A stretch of DNA of 64,000 nt. Source: an uncultured Bacteroidales bacterium (GTDB lineage: Bacteria > Bacteroidota > Bacteroidia > Bacteroidales > UBA932). Below the pieces are notes generated by a model. That model was not told where the DNA came from and made no database searches. It saw only the letters and a program-made list of their open reading frames with translations. Of this stretch, positions 50,470 to 58,708 are shown one piece after another (the stretch's first letter is position 1; each line of letters begins with the position of its first letter). The position numbers and the translations under genes are program-made. The stretch lies in the NCBI GenBank assembly GCA_900320185.1, contig ONRD01000018.1, positions 17,978-81,977 on the forward strand, written 5' to 3'.

Positions 50470-51042
50470 ATGATTGTAAAAACCAAAGCTAATGCACCGG
50501 TCGGCCAGCTGAAGCTTGACCAAACGGGGGAATTCCTGCAGACGGGCCGCAGGTCTCCTGACAAGAAGCCCCGGAAAGAGTCACCCCAACTCGCAGAATG
50601 GGAGAAACGGTTTCTAAAGGAAGCGTTCTTCCTATATGAAAACAGGGAACGGATTCTCTCCGACATCAGAATGTCCCTCACGCCCACTCCATTCCGGAAC
50701 GGACTTGCCTATAGCAGCACCTCCGGACTTGGCGGAGCAACGCTTGGAGTCTATCTCGAATGGTGGGACGTTTGCCGCAAATCAGTTATCAGAAACGAAG
50801 AAAATACATACGCACTCACCTACCGCATAGCCGGCAGCCCGCTTTCCGGTAGCAATTCCTGCTCGGCCGTCACAAGGGACGGCAGGACAATCACCGTCCA
50901 TCTGATGAGCCCGTTTTCGGATGCCTGGGGCTCCTTCATGCACATCAACCAGCGCTATGCCGATTTAAAGAAACTTTATCCAGCGTCAGCCTATACCCTG
51001 GAAGAAACCATTGCAAAACTGCGAGATACATATGGGAAGTAA
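50470..51042 (+). CDS. Unknown protein, first of a three-gene operon
   Basis: A 190-residue soluble protein, MIVKTKANAPVGQLKLDQTG. A basic segment RRSPDKKPRKESPQL precedes a helix (EKRFLKEAFFLYENRERIL) and then a beta-rich part with SSTSGLGGATLGVYLEWWDV, YRIAGSPLSGSNSC and ITVHLMSPFSDAWGS. No family recognised. It overlaps the next gene by 11 bases. The operon ends 52 bp from the convergent vWA gene, so it may belong with the MoxR/vWA system. Confidence 0.65.
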   Translation: MIVKTKANAPVGQLKLDQTGEFLQTGRRSPDKKPRKESPQLAEWEKRFLKEAFFLYENRERILSDIRMSLTPTPFRNGLAYSSTSGLGGATLGVYLEWWDVCRKSVIRNEENTYALTYRIAGSPLSGSNSCSAVTRDGRTITVHLMSPFSDAWGSFMHINQRYADLKKLYPASAYTLEETIAKLRDTYGK

Positions 51043-51880
51043 CTTGTTCGATCATTTTACCGAGACACTGTCGGTCCTCATCACCAAGGAGAGCCTTAGC
51101 ATTACCCGCCTGTTCAATCATATGTTGAAAGACCTTGAATGCGCATGGAGAGCACTCCCGGAAGAGATTTCCATCGAACTTATCAAAGAGAAACTCTTCC
51201 AGTCGGTGGTAAAGGACTTGGCGGAAGAGCTCGAGGTGCCCGAATCAAAAGACATTCGGATGAACCCGGAAGAGACTACTACGCGATTAATCCGTCACGG
51301 CATCCCAAAAGGGAACATTTCCGCGAAATTCAACTATTTGACTGCCAGCCTTCCCAATGCAGATTACCGGCTGTACAGAGAGACCAGCGGGAATTCGGCC
51401 GACACCATCCGGATTACCCGGAATGGGTACAGCGTTTACATCACCTCCAGGCTCTCGTCCGAAGAAACCGCCCGGTTTGTGCTGCTGCTGGATGAGCACC
51501 TGCCGAGAATCGACGAAGCAGCCGGAGCGTTATTCGGGGAACTGTTGCAGGAATACCGGAATAAGCAAAAGGAAATGATGGCCCTGGATATTGCCAGGAA
51601 GGCCGTGGATGCCCAACTCGCAGACATACTCCCCGGGATGGGTATCAAGGTGAAATACAAGATTGCCGACGGGAAGGTCAAGATGCATCTCACCCGGACT
51701 TTCACAGGTGAAGTCGAACTCCCGCTCGAAGCGCTCCGGGATTTCCTGTCCAATCCCGGGCGGGTTGAATCCGCCCTCAAGCTAGAGCCGGTCTCTCCGG
51801 AACCAGAGAAGGATCCGGACTTTCTGCATCCTTTTCCTCCCACGATTTTTCGTTCAAACATCGTTTTAAATCCAAAGTAA
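51032..51880 (+). CDS. Unknown protein, second of a three-gene operon
   Basis: A 282-residue soluble protein, MGSNLFDHFTETLSVLITKE. The N-terminal helices include TRLFNHMLKDLECAWRALPE. The middle has two beta-rich pieces (TIRITRNGYSVYITSRLSSE), a helical linker (NKQKEMMALDIARKAVDAQL) and a last beta-alpha piece MGIKVKYKIADGKVKMHLTR. No catalytic motif seen. ATG 51011 also opens the frame; I choose 51032 because it gives the shorter overlap with the upstream stop at 51042. The layout suggests a structural or adaptor protein, but this is a guess. Confidence 0.65.
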   Translation: MGSNLFDHFTETLSVLITKESLSITRLFNHMLKDLECAWRALPEEISIELIKEKLFQSVVKDLAEELEVPESKDIRMNPEETTTRLIRHGIPKGNISAKFNYLTASLPNADYRLYRETSGNSADTIRITRNGYSVYITSRLSSEETARFVLLLDEHLPRIDEAAGALFGELLQEYRNKQKEMMALDIARKAVDAQLADILPGMGIKVKYKIADGKVKMHLTRTFTGEVELPLEALRDFLSNPGRVESALKLEPVSPEPEKDPDFLHPFPPTIFRSNIVLNPK

Positions 51881-51883
51881 ACT

Positions 51884-52645
51884 ATGACAGAGAAGAAATA
51901 TCAGAGGTACTACGACCTTGCAGGCAAGGCGTCGTTCGAGAACTGGGAATCCGTCAGGAAGAGCAAAATGTGCGGATGCTACTATTGCCGGAGCATCTTC
52001 CCTTCATCCGATGTCGGGGAGGAAGACTGGACACCAGACCGTCACGGAAGGACGGTCCTCTGCCCGAAGTGTTCCATCGATTCCGTCATCGGCGACGCAT
52101 CGGGCATTCCCATCTGGGAGGATGTGTTGGAGGAACTGTACCAGGAGAAGTTCTGTCCCACCGATTTCCCCATAGTGAGAACGGAACGCCTGCTCATCCG
52201 TCCCGTTCTGGAACAGGATGCGGCGGACATCCTCGAGATTCGTGGGGACGAGGATACGGCCGATTGGGCCGCAGTCCCTTGTATGAAGATCATCGAAGAG
52301 GCAAAAGACTATATTGTAGACCACACAGAATATGGTCGGGGACTTTCCCTTGTCCTCGGGGATGAGGTCATCGGGTTGATAGAACTCTATGCGGCCTATG
52401 AACTGTCCGGTGATTTCATGGGATACTATATGAAAAAAGCCCACCGCTGCAAGGGATATATGACGGAAGCGCTCACGGCTTTGCGGAAGAAGTGGACTGA
52501 AGAAGGGGAAGAAATCCCCATGCTGTGGATTTATCCTGACAACTTCGCGTCATTGAGAGTCGCGGAAAAAAGCGGCTGGACCTACCAGTGCTCTCATATA
52601 ATGGATATCAACTGTTTTAATCAACTCGTGGTTCTTTATAAGTAG
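51884..52645 (+). CDS. GNAT acetyltransferase with N-terminal zinc ribbon
   Basis: A 253-residue protein. Residues about 15-75 hold a four-Cys ribbon: SKMCGCYYCRSIFPSSDV with CGCYYC, and TVLCPKCSIDSVIGDASGIP with CPKC. This piece is known as a stand-alone small protein in many bacteria. Residues about 95-253 form a GNAT domain: VRTERLLIRPVLEQDAADIL, GDEVIGLIELYAAYEL and HRCKGYMTEALTALRKKW (acetyl-CoA loop), then IYPDNFASLRVAEKSGWTY. Target is unknown, perhaps a protein N terminus or a small amine. Last gene of the three-gene operon, 3 bp after its neighbour. Confidence 0.82.
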   Translation: MTEKKYQRYYDLAGKASFENWESVRKSKMCGCYYCRSIFPSSDVGEEDWTPDRHGRTVLCPKCSIDSVIGDASGIPIWEDVLEELYQEKFCPTDFPIVRTERLLIRPVLEQDAADILEIRGDEDTADWAAVPCMKIIEEAKDYIVDHTEYGRGLSLVLGDEVIGLIELYAAYELSGDFMGYYMKKAHRCKGYMTEALTALRKKWTEEGEEIPMLWIYPDNFASLRVAEKSGWTYQCSHIMDINCFNQLVVLYK

Positions 52646-52697
52646 GACGCTTCTGGCCGTAGATACCCGCAACTCACCGAACCCCATCAGTGAACAA

Positions 52698-53789
52698 TTA
52701 AGGCAGGATCATAGTACATACACGACCATACTTTTCCATCCAGTCGTGGTGCCTGTCGTAACACTCCCGGTTCTCGCAAACCCACATAATCTTGGTCTTG
52801 AAACCTTCCGGAATCCGCGGTTCCGGAGCATCTCCGTCGGTCAAAATCAGAAGGCCGTCATAGTTCTTATCGAAAGCATATTGAATGGGATCATCGAATG
52901 AGGTCCCCCCTCTTCCGACAATCTCAATATGGGCAGCTGCCCTCTTCAAGCTGTACGCTTTGCTGATGCAAGAGTCGAACTGTACCACATCGACGGCCTC
53001 AAAACCATATTTGAAGGCGGAGCCGACCACACCGTAAAAATGGGATAAGGTTTTGACCGATATACTACCGGAAACATCGACAGCAACCAGAAGTCTGGTG
53101 ATGAATCTGCGCCGGGAACCCATCTGCTCAAAGCCGAATCTTCTACTGGGGCGCATCCTGGTCAAGTCGCGCTTGCTGGAAAGGATACTGGCCCGAAAAC
53201 CGGAAAAAACACTTCGCCAATCTATTCTGGCCTTCGTAGATGCGATGATGGTTTCAGCCAGCCTAAGAGGGATTGTCCCCCAATCCCGGGCATTCACGAT
53301 GGCCTCGTTTATGGAATCCGCCGCCAGATCGTCCTCTTCCCATAATTCACACAGATCCCGGCTCGGCCCTTCTGAATCTCCGTCATCCGGAATAAGGTCT
53401 TCAATCTTATAACTGTACCATTCGTAGGAATGCCCGGATTCCAGCCCAAAATCTCCTGGTCTCTCCAGAGTGTGGAACTGAAAAGTATAGTTGTCCGACA
53501 GGGTTACATTGCTCGCCGCGGATATAGCCCTGGGACCGCACAAGTCCGGTTTACGTTCATAAGGATGCTTAAGCAGAATCCTGATTGCCTCAGCCTTGAG
53601 AACCTCCTCCAGTTGCTGACGAGGGATTCCTGACAGGACATCGGGATTATATTCTATCCGGTGTTTGCCGCTCCTGACGGGACAGTCCATATGCACATTT
53701 TCGGTCAGTTCGTGCGCGCAGGCAACAGCGAACATCGGCGGCTCAAGGACGAACCACTTTTCAATTATGCTATTCAACAGTTCACGCAT
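52698..53789 (-). CDS. vWA-fold protein of the DUF2201 type
   Basis: A 363-residue protein. Residues 1-170 are a metallopeptidase-like helical domain (EVLKAEAIRILLKHPYER lacks a clear HEXXH and so is probably inactive). The C-terminal vWA domain has the MIDAS motif LVAVDVSGSISVKTLS, then VDVVQFDSCIS, GRGGTSFDDPIQYAFD and LLILTDGDAPEP, all three metal-site loops. vWA partners of MoxR ATPases receive or present substrates for remodelling. It is 9 bp behind the MoxR gene and is the last gene of the five-gene operon. Confidence 0.9.
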   Translation of the reverse strand: MRELLNSIIEKWFVLEPPMFAVACAHELTENVHMDCPVRSGKHRIEYNPDVLSGIPRQQLEEVLKAEAIRILLKHPYERKPDLCGPRAISAASNVTLSDNYTFQFHTLERPGDFGLESGHSYEWYSYKIEDLIPDDGDSEGPSRDLCELWEEDDLAADSINEAIVNARDWGTIPLRLAETIIASTKARIDWRSVFSGFRASILSSKRDLTRMRPSRRFGFEQMGSRRRFITRLLVAVDVSGSISVKTLSHFYGVVGSAFKYGFEAVDVVQFDSCISKAYSLKRAAAHIEIVGRGGTSFDDPIQYAFDKNYDGLLILTDGDAPEPRIPEGFKTKIMWVCENRECYDRHHDWMEKYGRVCTMILP

Positions 53790-53798
53790 TAAAATACG

Positions 53799-54869
53799 CT
53801 AAATGCCCTGAATGTATTGAATCATTTCCGCAGACACCTGCGGTGCGTTAACAGCAATGAACTGCACTGCTGAAGAATAGGTCTGCTGGACGTACAAGTT
53901 TGCAAAATGGGCAGCTGCTTCTTTCTTCTTGCCGGTAAGGAATGTGAAGTACGCAACAAGATTGCCTGCAATCTTCTTGCTGCCCTTAATATCTCCGGTC
54001 TCAAGCACCCTGAAGATGGAATCATTGATTACCGACAAGTCGTGGAGAGCATATTTCTCCAAAACCGTCTTTACCTTCTCAAAATCCTCCAGGACGTCTT
54101 TTCCCGTAATAAGCTTTCTCTCCGAAAGGCTTTTGTAAAAAACGGAAGCTCCCTTGGCTCCAACGATGCTTGAGATGGTCTTCAACTTGGATGAAGAGAT
54201 CTCCTTTACGCCTTTCAGCACATCTGAGACCCTCTTCCACGCACGACGGTCCGGGGTCTTTTCCAGTCCGGTATCTGCGTTTTCCTTTCTGTCAGGATCC
54301 TTGTCGAGCCAAAAGGGATTCTCTTCAATAAAGGAAATCACCCTCGGGTCAAGCGAAGACTTCTTTGCCCAAAGCAGCCATTCCTGGACGGTCGGTTGAA
54401 ACACCACGATGTTAAACCGGCTGACAAGAGCCGGATCCAGGTCCGTGAGTTGGTATTGATCTCCGGCATTTACGGCCGATATGACCCGGCTTCCTTCCGG
54501 CAATTCCCTCCCCGCCAACTTCCGGTTGAGGGCCAAATCCATGATTGTCTGAAGAATCTCCGGACGGGCGCGGTTCAGTTCGTCAAGGAACAACACGATG
54601 GGCTTCCCGTCAATCGGGAACCAGTAAGGAGGCATGAAATCCGTCTTCCCGGTGTCCTCATTCATGTGCGGGAGACCAATCAAGTCCCCCGGATCGGACA
54701 TCTGCCCCAGGAAGAGAGCAACCACCCTCATTCCTTTGTCCGAGTAGTACTTGGTAAGGATCTCGGACTTGCCGATACCGTGATTACCAATCAGCATAAT
54801 GTTGTGCTCGGGCGGCGTGTCATCCAGCACCTGGAGCAACTCCGTGATATTTACTTTAATGTTAGACAT
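53799..54869 (-). CDS. MoxR-type AAA+ ATPase
   Basis: A 356-residue AAA+ ATPase. Walker A is IMLIGNHGIGKSEILTKYY near residue 24, Walker B IVLFLDELNRARPEILQTIM near 90, sensor 1 VISAVNAGDQYQLTDLD, and the arginine-finger region PALVSRFNIVVFQP. The C-terminal lid is helical (KRVSDVLKGVKEI). MoxR enzymes work with vWA proteins as chaperone-like remodelling machines, as in RavA-ViaA. Its start overlaps the stop of the upstream LRR gene by 8 bases. Together with the vWA gene it is the output end of the operon in my reading. Confidence 0.93.
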   Translation of the reverse strand: MSNIKVNITELLQVLDDTPPEHNIMLIGNHGIGKSEILTKYYSDKGMRVVALFLGQMSDPGDLIGLPHMNEDTGKTDFMPPYWFPIDGKPIVLFLDELNRARPEILQTIMDLALNRKLAGRELPEGSRVISAVNAGDQYQLTDLDPALVSRFNIVVFQPTVQEWLLWAKKSSLDPRVISFIEENPFWLDKDPDRKENADTGLEKTPDRRAWKRVSDVLKGVKEISSSKLKTISSIVGAKGASVFYKSLSERKLITGKDVLEDFEKVKTVLEKYALHDLSVINDSIFRVLETGDIKGSKKIAGNLVAYFTFLTGKKKEAAAHFANLYVQQTYSSAVQFIAVNAPQVSAEMIQYIQGI

Positions 54870-56721
54870 AGTAGAATAGCCATTCGTGGAAACCTAATCT
54901 TTCTACTTTATTACCATATTTCTGCGATAATTGGTCATACGCATCCTCCAGATTCAGCAACGCTTGAAATGCCTTCTTCGCCGTTTCCTCCGTTACGCGA
55001 AAGTGAAATGAAACTCCCGGAATAGGTTGTCCGCTGACAGATCTCATTCCGCGGTCCCAATTCCCGCGATAATTGATTCGGATGCTTCCAGCGGGGGTTG
55101 AATCAGCATACTCCGCCATCGCTTTCCGGAAAGAGGTGGCAACATCCAAAAGGAATTCCAAGTCTTCTTGAGCCGTCTCCACTTGAAGTTCCAGCTTTAT
55201 TTCCAGCACATTGAACACAACGACTTCAATATTCGGGTTGGTCCGGAAATACGTGTATTCAGAGGAACTGAAGTAAATGTATTTGAACCCGGCAGATCCG
55301 ATAATGGACTCACACATTGATTCCAACATCTTGTCCTCGGCTTTCTTCTCCCGTTCCCTTCTCTCTTTTTCGACATGCTCCAATTCTCTGCTCTGCTTTT
55401 CTCTCTCCATTGCTTGCACTTTGGTGTTGAGCAAACTCTCGGATGGATAAACCAATTGGCCGTTGACATAGACGCTCAGAATTCTCTCTGTCCACCGATT
55501 GATCGGAAACTTGTTTTTAATTCTGATCTTAAGGTTTTCATTGGCTGATGTAACTCCGATAAGATCCACCCTGCACACTGTTTGCCAAGGTCCAAAATTC
55601 TCAGAGAGAAGGAGAGCCGGAGGTACCGAAATGGCAGGGAACGGATAAGATTCCAGAAATCCTTTACCGATACTCTGCATTGTCTTTGGCAGAACCAACT
55701 TCTTTAATTTCTCCATTGAATGGAACGGGAGAGAACTTATGTGTGTTATGCCTTCCGGGATGATCAATTCCTCCACGTCAAAAAAAGAGGGGAAGGAATC
55801 GTCCTTAAGACGGATGGATTTCAAGTTCTCCGGGAGTTTCGTAGCTTCGGGGAATACATATAGCAACTCCCTTTTATTCCTGTCAATCAGACAGTTGTAC
55901 TCTATCGTCAACACCTTGTTGTCCGGGGAGATCGACAAGGTCTTCCATTCATTTCCATCCGGGCAAAACTCTTTGAGAGTGGACGGCAAATGGACGTGTG
56001 CGGCCTCGCAGGCAAAAAAGACATCAGGACCGATACTTGTAATACCCTCGGGAACGTCAATTCGCTCCAAAGCCCAGCAACAACAGAAAGCGGCATTTCC
56101 CAATTCTTCCATTTTCTTAGGGAGAGTAAGCGTTTTCAGTTTATGGCAGTTGTCGAAGGCTCCAAGACCAATCGATTTTACGCTCTCAGGAATGGTCAAA
56201 GCCTCCAATGAAGAACAGTACCGGAAACTATGAGCCCCGATTCTTTCCAGTCCTTCGGGAAGTGAAACTTCCTGCAAAGGACACCCATGAAAGGCATCCT
56301 CACCGATCGTTTTAAGATTCTTGGGCAAAACAATCTTCCTGAGGGATGAACATTGGGAAAAGGCCCCTTTCCCAATGCTTGTCACGGTGTCCGGGATTAC
56401 AACCTCCTGTAAGCTCGAGCATCGAAAAAAAGTCTCGTCACTTATCTCTTTAATTCCCTCAGGCAGGACGGCTTTCGTCAAGGCGTCACAACACTCGAAG
56501 CAGCGCTTGCCAATCTTTTTTACCGTATCCGGAATCGTGATGGAAGTTAATGAAACACAACCGGAAAAAGCATACCAGGATATGGCGGAAACACTATTGG
56601 GGATAGAGACACTCTTCAACTGCTTAATGCCCATAAAAGCTCTCTGGCCAATCTTATCAACGCCCGCAGGAATCTCCGCGTGACCTTCTACGTTTATATA
56701 ACTATTGCCATACATAACCAC
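54862..56721 (-). CDS. Cytoplasmic BspA-type leucine-rich-repeat protein, downstream copy
   Basis: A 619-residue protein without a signal peptide. Residues about 10-260 hold some ten LRR_5 (BspA/TpLRR) repeats of about 23 residues, such as LKSVSIPNSVSAISWYAFSG and LTSITIPDTVKKIGKRCFEC, with later degenerate repeats to about 370. A coiled segment (REREKKAEDKMLESMCESII) leads to a C-terminal domain of about 150 residues shared with the neighbouring paralogue (DLEFLLDVATSFRKAMAEY and QALLNLEDAYDQLSQKYGNK). LRRs of this type are usually exported; these are not, so a cytoplasmic recognition role is likely. First codon shares one base with the upstream gene. Confidence 0.9.
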   Translation of the reverse strand: MVMYGNSYINVEGHAEIPAGVDKIGQRAFMGIKQLKSVSIPNSVSAISWYAFSGCVSLTSITIPDTVKKIGKRCFECCDALTKAVLPEGIKEISDETFFRCSSLQEVVIPDTVTSIGKGAFSQCSSLRKIVLPKNLKTIGEDAFHGCPLQEVSLPEGLERIGAHSFRYCSSLEALTIPESVKSIGLGAFDNCHKLKTLTLPKKMEELGNAAFCCCWALERIDVPEGITSIGPDVFFACEAAHVHLPSTLKEFCPDGNEWKTLSISPDNKVLTIEYNCLIDRNKRELLYVFPEATKLPENLKSIRLKDDSFPSFFDVEELIIPEGITHISSLPFHSMEKLKKLVLPKTMQSIGKGFLESYPFPAISVPPALLLSENFGPWQTVCRVDLIGVTSANENLKIRIKNKFPINRWTERILSVYVNGQLVYPSESLLNTKVQAMEREKQSRELEHVEKERREREKKAEDKMLESMCESIIGSAGFKYIYFSSSEYTYFRTNPNIEVVVFNVLEIKLELQVETAQEDLEFLLDVATSFRKAMAEYADSTPAGSIRINYRGNWDRGMRSVSGQPIPGVSFHFRVTEETAKKAFQALLNLEDAYDQLSQKYGNKVERLGFHEWLFYYV

Positions 56722-58697
56722 TAATAATCTTTAATCGGGCCGACCAGTTTCTCCGCCTTCTCTCCATATTTACGCAACATATCCGCATAGGCCACCTCCA
56801 GATTGTCCAGCGCCTGAAATGCCTCCAAAACCGAATCCTGATCCAGCTTCAGATAGATGAGCATCCCCGGGAAAGGTTCACCGCTGATATACTTCTCCGT
56901 ACCTTCATATCCTTTCCACTCAGACCTGGTGATGAGGTGCGGATCGGACGATGCAGAGATGTATGTTTTCAATGCTTCACGATATGATGTAGCAACATCC
57001 AAGAGAAAGGCGAGATCATCCCGTGCCGAATTCATCTGAAGAATATACTGCATTTTCAACGAATCAAATATCGTGACAGTTAATCTGTTCTTAGAGTCCA
57101 GATAGTCAAAGGCGAAACCACCGGGCTCAAATGCCGCTTTACAAAGAGATGACAATGTCATATCCTCAACCTTCTCGGCCATCTCTTGTTTCCGTTGCTG
57201 CAGCCTCTCCCGTGCTTTGGCTTCCTCCCTGGCCCGAAGTACCTCGATGGCAGGAAAAACCAACTGACCACCCAAATAGACACACGTTCCACTACCGCCC
57301 CAGGACCATCCGTTAGAAAACCGTTTCTCAATCGCGGATCTCAATTCTTCACTGACTGACTCAACCCCTATCAAATTCACCTTCTGCGGCCAATTATAGT
57401 AAAAATGATCGTCAGCAAGGAGAAGCGTTGGCGGGACCGAGATGGAAGAGAAAGGGTAGTCGCGCAAAAAATCTCTGCCGAGGCTTTGCATTGTCTCCGG
57501 CAGCACAAGTTTCTTCAGTTTTTTCATCTGGCCGAAAGGCAGATTGCTGATGTGAGTAACACCTTTTGGAATGATCAATTCCTCGACGTCAAGCAGCGGA
57601 GGCAGAGAACCGAAGGATAGATGGATGGATTTCAGGTTCTTCGGAAACTCAGCCGCATCCGGAGAGATGTACAATAATTCACGCTTCTGTTTGTTAACCA
57701 AACAGTTGGATTCCATAGCAAGGACCGGGTTAGCCGATGAAACCGAGAGTGAGGCCATATCGTTATAGCCCCATTGGAATTTGTATGGATGAATCCTATA
57801 TTTTCTCTCTTGATCGCTGACTGTGTTAAACTCCATTACGGTGGAAGAGAGGTGGACGTGTATGGAAGTGCATCCAGCAAAAACCAAGTGATGTATCCTT
57901 GTCACACCCTCGGGGATATCGACCCGCTCCAATTGGGAGCACCCCCGGAAAGCCTCGTCTTCCAAAACATCCAGCTCCTTTGGAAGTTTCAGCGTCCGCA
58001 AGGTGGTACAATCCATAAAAGCCGCACGATCAATCATCTTGATGCTTTCCGGTATTGACAAGGACACCAAGGAGGTACATCCGCGGAAACACTCCTCGCC
58101 AATTGTTTCGATACCTTCGTCGAGGATTACTTCTTCCAGCGGCGTGCAATGGAATCCGCTGAGGGATTTGACTGTCGAAGGAATATGCAGTCTGGTGAAA
58201 GGACATTCCATAAATGCATCCTTTTCGATTGCTGCCAATGAATCAGGAAAAACGATCGATTCAATTTTGCATTTTTCAAAGGCCTCCTCACAAATAGTCT
58301 TGAGTTTCCTTGACAGGACCACCTTCGACAATGAGCTGCATCCAGAGAATGCACCTTTTGCAATTCTCGTCACACTGTCAGGAATGACAATCTCCTCTAG
58401 ACTCGTACAATCCTTGAACACATACTCGTCAATTGCTTTGAGCCCATCCGGAAGAACGATCTTCGTCAATCCAGAGCATCCTTCAAAGCAGTGCGTGCTG
58501 ATCTTTTTGACCGAATCAGGAATCGCGATTGCGGTCAGATTCTTGCACCCCGCGAACGCTTCTGACTGGATAGCCACCACAGTGTCCGGAATGATAACAC
58601 TGCTTATCTTTTTACCCCGGAACTCTTTCTGGTAAATCTTATCGACCCCGTCAAAGAAAACCACCTGGTCGTTTTCTATGTAACCGCTAGTTAGCAT
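56721..58697 (-). CDS. Cytoplasmic BspA-type leucine-rich-repeat protein, upstream copy
   Basis: A 658-residue paralogue of the downstream LRR gene, again with no signal peptide. Repeats start at about residue 30 (KISSVIIPDTVVAIQSEAFA, LTAIAIPDSVKKISTHCFEG, LEEIVIPDSVTRIAKGAFSG). A coiled segment near 500 (REEAKARERLQQRKQEMAEK) precedes the same C-terminal domain (DLAFLLDVATSYREALKTYI and AFQALDNLEVAYADMLRKYG). The concave face residues differ between the two copies, as expected if each binds a different partner. It starts 11 bp after the STAND NTPase gene and ends on the base where the next gene begins. Confidence 0.9.
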   Translation of the reverse strand: MLTSGYIENDQVVFFDGVDKIYQKEFRGKKISSVIIPDTVVAIQSEAFAGCKNLTAIAIPDSVKKISTHCFEGCSGLTKIVLPDGLKAIDEYVFKDCTSLEEIVIPDSVTRIAKGAFSGCSSLSKVVLSRKLKTICEEAFEKCKIESIVFPDSLAAIEKDAFMECPFTRLHIPSTVKSLSGFHCTPLEEVILDEGIETIGEECFRGCTSLVSLSIPESIKMIDRAAFMDCTTLRTLKLPKELDVLEDEAFRGCSQLERVDIPEGVTRIHHLVFAGCTSIHVHLSSTVMEFNTVSDQERKYRIHPYKFQWGYNDMASLSVSSANPVLAMESNCLVNKQKRELLYISPDAAEFPKNLKSIHLSFGSLPPLLDVEELIIPKGVTHISNLPFGQMKKLKKLVLPETMQSLGRDFLRDYPFSSISVPPTLLLADDHFYYNWPQKVNLIGVESVSEELRSAIEKRFSNGWSWGGSGTCVYLGGQLVFPAIEVLRAREEAKARERLQQRKQEMAEKVEDMTLSSLCKAAFEPGGFAFDYLDSKNRLTVTIFDSLKMQYILQMNSARDDLAFLLDVATSYREALKTYISASSDPHLITRSEWKGYEGTEKYISGEPFPGMLIYLKLDQDSVLEAFQALDNLEVAYADMLRKYGEKAEKLVGPIKDY

Positions 58698-58708
58698 ATA
58701 GTTACCTG

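Noticed and set aside
50249-50473. 74-codon plus-strand ORF before the three-gene operon
   Set aside because: Random-looking composition, no coding context and no promoter; the next gene has its own start at 50470.
54862-58697. Regular repeats in the LRR genes as a possible CRISPR array
   Set aside because: The period is about 69 bp, units vary at the protein level as LRR repeats do, and no constant repeat with unique spacers exists. No CRISPR array was seen anywhere in the window.
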